Origin: Tubiluchus corallicola
Taxonomy: Eukaryota > Priapulida > Priapulimorpha > Priapulimorphida > Tubiluchidae
Assembly (NCBI GenBank): GCA_030141605.1
Contig: JAQGDQ010000528.1
Location: forward strand, 25,365-89,364
Direction: 5' to 3'
DNA length: 64,000 bases
The notes below the pieces were generated by a model. That model searched no databases and had not been told where the DNA came from. It worked only from the letters and a program-made list of their open reading frames with translations. The first letter of the stretch is position 1, and each line of letters begins with the position of its first letter. The translations under genes were made by a program, and so were the position numbers. Shown here piece after piece: positions 39,996 to 64,000 of this stretch.

Positions 39996-40758
39996 ATACG
40001 CATATTTACACAAAAGATAACACACGAAATTAATTCGCTAAAATAACTGTTTACTGTAATAAAAACTTACAACGACTAAAAAATTGTCACTTTTTGAAAA
40101 ATGTGATTTATAAAACCTGACGATGTCACGTGTTCTTTCGTTCCACAGGAAACCACTGCTCAACCAATCGCAGGTAATGTTATGGGCTTCCTAGTTTAAA
40201 GTGGAGGTCATAACTTTACCAGTAGGTTGGTTGGCCTGGTGCTTATGAATAGCACTATGCAATGCACTTTCACCTACTCAGCTCAATATATATATATTTT
40301 TTTTTTCTATTCTTTTAAACAATTTTTTTAAACTTAAAATTGCCGAGTTGGTGTAAATCATTGTCAGTGCTTTGCATTTTTATTTTTGCAAGCACGTGAA
40401 ACAGTTGTGCCACTACAAAATTGGGTTCAGTTGTGATTTCACGAATGTGATCAAAAGGCACCGCTGCCAGTCTTAGTAGATTCATTGAGCGGCGCATAGC
40501 TTTGAAAGTTTAACGAAATTGAAGTATCCGAGGTAACTATTATTTGATCAAAGCTTTGATATAGAAATAAGCTATTGTAGTTTTCAATATTTTAGAGCAT
40601 TCTTTATTCTGAACTCGTGTTTAAACAATCATCCGATTTTCCTTTAAGCAATTATTTAGTTGTTGGAAGCACTTTAGCGCACATAATGTATACTTTTACC
40701 CTACTTCAAAACAGGACGACACGTGAAACATCATTAACTTTTCCTTCAATGGTAAATC
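39996..40758. other. Spacer upstream of duplicated block B
   Basis: No gene is supported. A minus-strand frame at 40315-40497 lacks domain or splice evidence. Confidence 0.4.
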
Positions 40759-41350
40759 CGTCTGGTGCAAATTGTAGTAATTCCACACAAGCGCGAGTTG
40801 AAAGGTTAAAATGATAACCACATTTAATAGTAAAAAGATGCACGAAAAGAACTCATCAATCAAAAATTATACAATATTTGTTCATGTAGGCCTACAATAT
40901 TCATTTAATAAATAATGTTAGGGTAATGTAGGCCTATTAAGCAATTATACCTGGTTATGGGTCACCTCAGTGACACAACTTAAACCTGACCCAGCCTAGC
41001 TTAAAATGCAATGTTGACTTTAACGGGCGAATTTTTTGCAGAACATATTAGCGTTAAACTTAATAAACTGGGTACCTGATCTCGCTACATGACACGCTAA
41101 TATCGCTAAACAGAAAAATTGTTCGGGTCTAACCTTGGGAGGTTGATAAATTTCTTTGAATTGAACTGGAACTGATGGACTCCATCTATTGGTTGTCAGG
41201 CACATCAACAAGCAAATGCTTGGCTTTGTCTGTACCTCATGTAATTATGGTAACGTAGAGACAAGCTGTTAGCAGTGTACACTTGTATAGATGATTGCAA
41301 ATTACTAATGAACGATGACAAAGCCGAATTAATGATTTTACGGCCACACA
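40759..41350 (+). repeat. Duplicated block, copy B (copy A at 21382-22283)
   Basis: Colinear with copy A, carrying a single 30-bp minisatellite unit (40967-41000) and a ~60-bp segment at about 41238-41290 not present in A. It ends with the short reverse-transcriptase-like peptide. It lies 200 bp upstream of the intact glycosyltransferase. Confidence 0.92.
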
Positions 41351-41554
41351 TTATACGTGCAAACGTATATTATATGTGATTACGTACATAGCCTCCAAAT
41401 ATCCTTCGATGTGAATTGTTGTCATATATATCACATAATAATTAGTTGATGCGGTGGAATTATTAACATGGTTTTTATGATTTGGATAAAACAAGCTAAA
41501 ACTGATAGTCATTTGCTTTAGCAACATACTCAGCTCACAAGCTCACCTAAAGTG

Positions 41555-42580
41555 ATGGCAGCGTGGCATAAATTTGCAACTAAAAAAGTATTTCTTTATT
41601 GTTTCTTTGCATTATGCGCAGCTGGACTATTTTTAACAAAAAGATTTTCAAGCAATACGAAGTATTCGATTTCTAAAATTCTCAGGTTTAAAATGCTTAC
41701 TATGGCTAACATGGGCGAGGCATTTCGTCTTGAAATTGCCGTACTTGCCTATGACAGGCCAGAATCATTGCAGAGACTATTGCACTCATTGCTTGTTGCA
41801 AAATACAATGAAGATGTAGTGTCACTGAAGATATGTGTTGATAGAGGAACGTCTGATTTTGTGGCTAATTCGTTTGAATGGCCCTATGGGCGTAAAATAG
41901 TGCAAGTTCATGAGAAACACGTAGGACCTTATATTCAGTGGTACGATTGCTGGAAACCAACAGGACACCCAGGAGATTATGGAATAATAGTAGAAGATGA
42001 CTTAGAACTGTCGCCTTATTTTTATAGGTGGCTAAAGGCTGCTCTATTGTTTTACCAAAACAATCCAGAAATTGGAGCCGTGTCACTAGAGAAGAAAACT
42101 CTCGTGGCGAGAACAAAAAATGGACGTAAAGTGACTGGAAATCCCCTTTGCGCCAAGTGCAAAGATCCTGTCTTTCTCTACCGTCTGACAGGACCATGGG
42201 GTTATGCACCTCTACCACAGGTGTGGATCAAATTTCGCGAATGGGTTTTAAAAACTCTGCGAAATGAATCATTTATACCGTATATTCAAGGAGAAAAAGA
42301 TCTGATCACTAATACGTGGGTCAGAAAACTACATCCAAGAAGTTTTCCACAGTCCTATTATCTTTATTTTAACAACGCTCATCTACTCTACACTGTTTAC
42401 AGTAATATAGTGGAGGATAAAACACTGGCATGTAATAGACGGGAACCTGGAATGCATTACACTGGGAGAGGTCCCAAAGCTCACACGTGCGAGTTTGCAC
42501 CGTTAGACACCTGGAACGACAGTTTTATCAAGTTTCCAAAGAAACCAGTAAAACTGAATTGGGATGCTGAGATGGAGTGA
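41555..42580 (+). CDS. GT-A type glycosyltransferase, Golgi type II membrane protein
   Basis: A single open frame of 341 residues from ATG 41555 to TGA 42578-42580. The N-terminus has a short basic cytosolic end, a signal anchor at about residues 12-28 (VFLYCFFALCAAGLFL) and a lumenal stem. The catalytic part begins LEIAVLAYDRPESLQRLLHS, a typical nucleotide-sugar-binding start of GT2/GNT-I-like folds. EDDLELSPYF at residues 147-156 carries the acidic metal-binding DXD-like motif. Later landmarks are LTGPWGYAPLPQVW and a DLITNTW segment. Cysteines at CAKC suggest a disulfide. Similar intron-poor proteins occur in marine invertebrates; donor and acceptor are unknown. An acceptor-like ttgctttag at 41513-41521 may mark a 5' UTR splice. 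A truncated paralogue lies at 26254. Confidence 0.82.
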   Translation: MAAWHKFATKKVFLYCFFALCAAGLFLTKRFSSNTKYSISKILRFKMLTMANMGEAFRLEIAVLAYDRPESLQRLLHSLLVAKYNEDVVSLKICVDRGTSDFVANSFEWPYGRKIVQVHEKHVGPYIQWYDCWKPTGHPGDYGIIVEDDLELSPYFYRWLKAALLFYQNNPEIGAVSLEKKTLVARTKNGRKVTGNPLCAKCKDPVFLYRLTGPWGYAPLPQVWIKFREWVLKTLRNESFIPYIQGEKDLITNTWVRKLHPRSFPQSYYLYFNNAHLLYTVYSNIVEDKTLACNRREPGMHYTGRGPKAHTCEFAPLDTWNDSFIKFPKKPVKLNWDAEME

Positions 42581-43355
42581 TTGTGATTCATTTTATTTGA
42601 ATATCAGAATTGAACGTTTAGGGACCCTTTACTCTATATAATAATAATGCAGCGATGTGTGAAATTTTCTTATAATCTGAAAGGGTGGATGAGTTTGGTG
42701 ACCAACTGGTCCTTTGCGACCCTTGCACCTGCACCCCTGACACTTTCTTTTATGCGTGTTTTCATCACAATATCACATATTGTTTAACCTGTAATTCTGA
42801 TATTAATTAGGAGATAAATCGAAAACGCCTAATGTCTGTGTTTATGTCTATGACTGTGCTGCAATTCAATTTTTTACAGTGTCTTCTTTCACAGTTCGCG
42901 AGAAAGAATATTATACTCCTACTGCATTAGAGAATTGCACTCAACCTGCGTATGGGCATTATGCTCATCTTGCATTAGAGCATTATACTCATCCTGTATT
43001 GCACTGTAGAGCATTATGCTCAAATGCATTATAGAATTATACTAATCCCGCATAGAGCATTATGCTCATCCTGCATTAATTAGAGCATTATGCATTAGTC
43101 TTCTAAAAGAACCTTTTCATAAGAATTAATTGCTAGTTGTAAATGTACAAACTGAAAAAGATGCTAACCTGTGTAGTTATAATTTGTACATTTGCCAATT
43201 AGGCAGTGCCATGGCAGTGTGTCTGATCAGAAACTGAAGATTTTGCAAATTGTGGTCACGGTCACCTGACAGTCTCACGTTGTTTAGTTTTGCTGTTAAT
43301 AACTTTACCTCTCTCCCTATAATATTTCACACCATATTCCTACCTCCATGGTTCG
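42581..43355. other. 3' flank of the glycosyltransferase
   Basis: No canonical poly(A) signal stands out close to the stop. A degenerate ~29-bp repeat (gcattatgctcatcctgcat) lies at 42944-43095. Nothing else is seen. Confidence 0.5.
42944..43095. repeat. Degenerate ~29-bp repeat
   Basis: gcattatgctcatcctgcat, with attagagcattat, recurs about five times with length changes. Confidence 0.85.
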
Positions 43356-43588
43356 TCACTCACTCGCCCACTCACTCACTCACTCACTCACTCACTCACT
43401 CACTCACTCACTCACTCACTCACTCACTCACTCACTCACTCACTCACTCACTCATTCACTCACTCACTCACTCACTCACTCACTCACTCACTCACTCGCC
43501 CACTCACTCACTCACTCACTCACTCACTCACTCACTCACTCACTCACTCACTCACTCACTCACTCACTCACTCACTCACTCACTCACC
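43356..43588. repeat. (CACT)n tetranucleotide microsatellite
   Basis: Nearly uninterrupted CACT units with rare cactcgccc and cattcact variants. The Ser-Leu-Thr-His frames are artefacts. Confidence 0.98.
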
Positions 43589-43615
43589 CACGACTAGGCA
43601 ACAAACATCACGTAA

Positions 43616-43714
43616 ATGAATTTTTGTCAACATTCCGTGTTAAAACATTGTTCTTAAACTTAAAGTTTATATACAAAGCCATTTTAGACACATCTTCTCA
43701 TCATTTAGCAAGAT
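43616..43714 (+). repeat. 3' flank segment shared with the truncated paralogue (copy B)
   Basis: Matches 26446-26545 and defines the distal end of the duplicated glycosyltransferase locus. Confidence 0.9.
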
Positions 43715-44020
43715 GATATTAAATTCGCATCAAAATCTGGCAACAGTAGAATTGTAGCAATCGCTAGACCTGCTTGTCACTCAAAATGGATAGCTGAACA
43801 ACACAGCGATTGTAGAATGGCTTTAGCTGGATCATAGCACATGTAAACTGGACATAAGGTTGTGTGTACGTTCTCACGGAATGAGATATAAGTTGCAAAC
43901 GTTCAATCTTTATGTTCAGGCTGTAACCAAGGATACATCGTTAACAACCAGCCTCGTTTTGCTAAAGACAACAAATGAAAATTTGTTTACAAAATACTTA
44001 TATTGTAAATATTACACTCA

Positions 44021-44167
44021 CTCACGCACACACGCGCTCACACGCACGCACACACACACACACACGCACGCACACTCACACACACACACGCACACACACA
44101 CACACGCACGCACACAAGCGCACGCACACTCACACGCACGCACGCGTGCACGCACGCACACACGCAC
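44021..44167. repeat. (CA)n/(GCAC)n microsatellite
   Basis: Alternating acac and gcac units for about 145 bp. Purine-pyrimidine alternation throughout makes it a potential Z-DNA former. Confidence 0.97.
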
Positions 44168-44299
44168 AGTTAATATTATACATTAAATGATAGACAATAT
44201 AAGGGTAAAATACGAGTATTATTTGGTAAATTAATATCACTTAAAATCAATCATAGTTTAAGTGATTGTCAGAAAAGTAAATAAACTTCTGTGAAGTAA

Positions 44300-45000
44300 T
44301 TAACAACAACTGAATGGTGACGCCACCTGTAGCAGTTAATAATAGTAACTACATGATCGTGTTATCTGTAGCAGTTAATTAGTGGTAATTATCTGCTGGT
44401 GCCATCTGTACCAATTATGAATAATTAGTGACTGGTGATGCTATCTGTAGCAGTTATCAGCTCCTGGTGCCATCTGTAGCATTGTGTAATAAACAAATTC
44501 GTGGCAAGTGGAATTTTTAGAAAATTACTCGTATGCAATAGGTTGATATTTTAAAAAGATTTTACTAATTGTAAGAATTTCACTAATTGGGTTTTGGATT
44601 CATACAGATTTTCTGAGCCCTAAACCCGCTAAAAAGAATTAAGATGGTAATAAATTATTATGATTATTGGAGAGTCTCGGAAACGATGGCGATAACAAGA
44701 ATAATGAATTAATGTAGAAATTTAGTAGAAAGTATGATATTCCTAATTAAAGTGTTATTAGGACATTTCGCAAAATCAACGGTTAGGGAGATTGTGAGTT
44801 CGATGCTGCGACTGGGTCTTCTAAAAATACTAAGATTCTAAAAAAAGTTCCTGCTGTTGCTCTGCCTGCCGCCTGGCTTTTATTGTAAAAGCGAGTAACA
44901 ACAGTCTCTGTTGTTATAGAATTGTTATTTGCAGCTGGCAGAAAGCTTTTTGAACTTATGTTATATGTTCATACAAAAGCCGATTTTATAGAAAGATTAT
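44300..45000 (+). mobile_element. Composite SINE-like repeat, copy 2
   Basis: Colinear with 31020-31866. Here the 5' part holds about four diverged ~43-bp units (ctggtgatgctatctgtagc and variants) against two in copy 1. The B-box-like gagttcgatgc at ~44800 is better preserved, but the front of the tRNA-like head is missing. Confidence 0.6.
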
Positions 45001-45004
45001 TATT

Positions 45005-45052
<48 letters not shown>

Positions 45053-45117
45053 CTTCTTCTTCTTCTTCTTCTTCTTCTTATTATTATTATATATTATTAT
45101 TATTATATTATTACAAC
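45000..45117. repeat. (TTA)n-(TTG)n-(TTC)n-(TTA)n compound microsatellite
   Basis: Three consecutive trinucleotide tracts directly follow the 3' end of the SINE-like copy, so they probably grew from its tail. Confidence 0.97.
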
Positions 45118-45214
45118 TATGCCTTCTGTGTGTAAATTCCACGTGATGTAACATTGTAACTGCAGAAAAATTGTAAAAAGCAAATTGCGATGAGATGACG
45201 TAAGAATGACCGCT

Positions 45215-45395
45215 TGACTAACGTCGCGTTCATACTTGCAAGTTTTCTGTTGCGAGTTTTTTCTCTGACAACAAACTCGCATGTGTGAACTGTTTTGCGA
45301 GTTACTATCTGCAAGAAATTGCACACTTTCTGACAGCAATTGAACACCATTGCGAGTTACTTTGCAAGAAAATTCGCTACTGTGAATGCTTCGTA
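45215..45395. mobile_element. Candidate short MITE
   Basis: cgcgttcatacttgcaagtt at the left and aaaattcgctactgtgaatg at the right are imperfect inverted ends. Internal sequence repeats gcgagtt and its complement. Size and structure suit a MITE; no target-site duplication was confirmed. Confidence 0.45.
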
Positions 45396-46887
45396 AAGTA
45401 CGTTATTTTTGTTGGAATCTGGATTAATACAATGTATGTATGATTCAAGGCTACAGTTCCAACGAGTTCAGCATTCTTGCAGATTGCATATGATACGAAA
45501 GACCTTGATCTAGTGTCGCCTCATTGATGGTTTGTTTTTCGAATCGACGCCACCGGGAGGAATGGCGGTGGTGAATGGACGTAACCACTTTACAGGGGGA
45601 TGAGTTGCTCCTAATAAATCTCGATAATCATTTATCTTTTAGTAGAAAAGTGTAAGTAGACTTGGCTGTTTGTGCTTTTATCTGTAAAATTTGTATCTGT
45701 GCTGTATAAACGTCTTATTCTGGTCTTATATTTTATGCTTTCTTGAAAATACTTAATATTTTTGTAAAGATTAAGCATTAAACAAACCAAAATTTGTTTC
45801 CACGGAGTGATACATTTTCAGGTTAAAAATTTATTTTCAGTCTGTTTAGAAACAAGATCACAATTGTTTGTTTATGTTATATAAATTGTAACTGCAATAT
45901 GCATAACGACACCTGTTTATTGGAAGGTGCTGCCCTCTACGAGTGAGGAGGAAAGGACAGGAGGAGAACAATGATGGTCGCGTTTTTATTCCCAGCAATG
46001 TTTTTGTCGTTATTGTGTTATAGTTAATAACAGCGTTTAGTTATAACCAAATTTTGTACCTTGAGAAATTTTAAATCTTGACGAAGAGCCAACGATGCAA
46101 GTTACATGAATTTAAATAATTTAATTAAGTTATGAATTCAATCTCTGAAATTTGAGAAAGTACTTTCCCAATAAGTTGACTTCTCTGTAATTACTAAGCT
46201 TCTGTTTATCATTTTATTCATTTTCTTACTTGTTAATGTTCTCTTTATTATTCTCTTTAGAATAAACGACTTTGGAACTTGAATCAAATAGTGAAGGCTT
46301 TCTGTACATAACATAAATTATAGCTGTTGCTCTTGTGTGTACTTGCAAGATGAGCATTTTCGTAAATGAGCAATGATTTGTGTACAGAATATCTAAACAG
46401 CTGTGGCAGCAAACACTTTACAATAAGTTTGACAAAAAAGTAAAATGTCTTCATTTTCTAATTATGTAAATTGAATTTTGCCTAATTGTAATAAGAGATG
46501 TCGTAAATATTTAGCTGGGGGTCCTATATTGCTCTTGTAAAAATTTACTATGAAGCATCTCGGGCGGGCGTCATTCTCTTAACTGATGTAGAAAGGCAAC
46601 CAACTAGGAGAACTAAACAAAACGGAAAAAAGAAAATTGTTTCATCAGATGCTGTAGGCCTACAAAGTGCAGGTCTACAATAGAAAAGAGTAATAATAAA
46701 ATTGATCCTTATGCACGGAAAACAATACTAAACTCAGAATAAGTGATTCACAAAACGCTCTTGACAACGGAGACTAATTATTGTGCATTACAGTGTGCTA
46801 CAATTTTGTGTGTGAATGCGATTTGATTTGCTTTGATGTAATTTTAGTATCATACACTGAGGAGTAAAAGCAGCAATTATTATTATA

Positions 46888-46890
<3 letters not shown>
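45396..46890. other. Spacer without recognised genes
   Basis: AT-rich sequence; no domain-bearing frame, RNA gene or clear element was seen. Confidence 0.45.
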
Positions 46891-47470
<580 letters not shown>

Positions 47471-47626
47471 TAACTTTAAACAATAACCTGTTATAACATG
47501 TATTTTAGCTTTGGCACACAGTACATTGCACAGTGCGCACATACGACAAATTGCACATTTTTAAAGTTCGAAACTTGTTTTAGTTTTGAAAGTTATAACA
47601 ACAACGAAGACATTGGGAAATTTTAA

Positions 47627-47632
47627 TTTATT
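47627..47632 (-). terminator. Poly(A) signal of the EGF-repeat membrane protein gene
   Basis: AATAAA on the minus strand, about 200 nt past the stop at 47833-47835. Confidence 0.5.
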
Positions 47633-47832
47633 TTGATTTCTAGATTTTTTATATCTAGATGCTTGCTTGTAATGCTTGTTGTTACTTCACAATTTCTGGG
47701 GACTTTCAACTTTAGTTCACAGCTGCTTCACTTGAAACTAGTAATGATTATCAATAAAGCATCTAATTATGATTCTTCAGTGTCTTCTTCTTATTCTACA
47801 GTGTCTTCTTCTTGTTCTTCTGCGTCTTCTTC

Positions 47833-62962
<15,130 letters not shown>

Positions 62963-63294
62963 CTAAAATGTAATGAAAGTATAAGTAAATGATTTGATGG
63001 ATAAGAGTGTTTGCTAGATCAAATAAGTACGCAATAATGAAATAATTGTGACCTGTTAGTAAACAGTAATCATCAGTTTATTCAAGTTTGTTTGTTTTGG
63101 CTTGGATTTCGCTTTTTAAAACTCAGTAATGTAAGAATATAATTTACAGATTTTGCAAACTCGAAAGGTGCTTAGACTCAGATATATTAGATAAACCTAC
63201 ATGAGTGACACAGCAAAGTTAGTACTAGTGACCTTGGAGCATCAACGAATTACAAGCTATATTTCCCGGCACAGGAATAAAAGCCAACTTTTTG

Positions 63295-63648
63295 TTATGT
63301 GTGACCAGAGTGTTGGATCTCAAAAAGACTATAAGTATCTTCAAACCTGGGTTGGGAAAAATAGTTTTTTGTTGTTGATCGAGTGATTAATATTTCCTGG
63401 ATAAAGTGATTTTTTTCTAGAACAGAAGAAAAAACAAAAACTACCACATAATAAAATAACAATGTAGTCAGAAACAACAGTGACAACTGCAGAAATGAAG
63501 TGAGCTGTTCCCTGTTTATGCCTAAATTTATTTTGCAAAAGGTTTTAACATGACAAACTTTTAGCGAAATATTGATAGGCTTCAACTTTGCTAATATTTT
63601 TCCCCTCTCATTGTTTCTGTCACAAGTGGGCTGCAACATTTTTGACAT
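63295..63648 (-). other. Recurrent intronic frame of the tandem unit
   Basis: The same 100-150-codon frame (SLLFLTTLLFYYVVVFVF, then EKNHFIQEILITRSTTKNYF) recurs at 60701-60991, 61900-62352 and in diverged form at 56108-56446. It has no EGF features and its ends differ between copies, so it is probably repeat-borne rather than an exon. Confidence 0.4.
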
Positions 63649-64000
63649 TGATTTATAACTAGCAATTCTGCAACATAATTATTACTTGATCGATTTTTTT
63701 TGGAAAATTCAATTTAATAGTTAAAAAATAAAGACAGTTTGACCTTCAAAAGGCTAAGAATTGCTATATAGTACTTTTTATCAAAATATCATTACAAACA
63801 ATATAGAAAATTAAGTATCTTTAAGTTTTAGCTGTTTCATTTTAGGCACTAAAAGGTTGATACAAATTTTCAATTAGCATCCTCACACCTCAGACACACC
63901 TCACCAAAGATCAGTAAACAACACCGGACACCGGTAACCAAAAAAGCTGTCTGTACTACATATGTCGTTCTCGCTTAGTTGTGCCAAATGTGCGAAACTT

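Noticed and set aside
41865-42218. 117-codon antisense frame
   Set aside because: Lies wholly within the glycosyltransferase coding region on the opposite strand and has no domain.
43250-43716. Frames rich in Ser-Leu-Thr-His
   Set aside because: Four-base repeat CACT readable in all frames; no gene evidence.

Overview
This window is nuclear DNA from an AT-rich, intron-containing animal genome, almost certainly an invertebrate. Coding exons are bounded by GT/AG splice sites. Introns and spacers are filled with micro- and minisatellites and with pieces of LINEs, SINE-like elements, MITEs and possibly LTR elements. The gene content (single-exon EGF modules in a membrane protein, a PAPS-dependent carbohydrate sulfotransferase, a GT-A glycosyltransferase, a GPI-type LRR protein and a defensin-like peptide) is metazoan. 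The phylum cannot be fixed from sequence alone; the peptide's C-terminal cysteine spacing recalls mollusc-type defensins, but that is weak evidence.

Layout. 1-17.4 kb: no convincing gene. It holds a 60-bp and a 41-bp minisatellite, a retroelement insert at 4.86-5.37 kb with a 12-bp target-site duplication, and the 3' end of a LINE at 13.5-14.1 kb. 17.4-18.45 kb (-): the terminal exon of a carbohydrate sulfotransferase. 18.9-19.64 kb: a fold-back and a deleted hAT-type element. 21.4-22.3 kb and 26.25-26.55 kb: a degenerate second copy of the 40.8-43.7 kb glycosyltransferase locus, carrying an expanded 30-bp minisatellite. 27.1-28.8 kb (+): a two-exon LRR protein with a C-terminal GPI-like signal. 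29.6-31.0 kb: a 21-bp minisatellite present in opposite orientations on the two sides of a MITE. 31.0-31.9 kb: a composite tRNA-SINE-like repeat with a second copy at 44.3-45.0 kb. 32.3-34.95 kb (-): a small three-exon gene for a secreted cysteine-rich, defensin-like peptide, assembled here from exons too short for ordinary ORF detection, with a TATA box and a poly(A) signal. 41.55-42.58 kb (+): an intact single-exon glycosyltransferase. 47.8-63+ kb (-): the 3' part of a type I membrane protein with at least ten EGF modules, a transmembrane exon and a short acidic tail. Its last EGF units sit in a recent ~1.3-kb tandem array running off the window.

No operon-like logic is expected. Three of the five genes act in the secretory pathway or at the cell surface (sulfotransferase and glycosyltransferase in the Golgi, EGF and LRR proteins at the surface) and the peptide is secreted, but nothing shows that they work together. 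All functions are inferred from motifs read by eye; no database search was possible.
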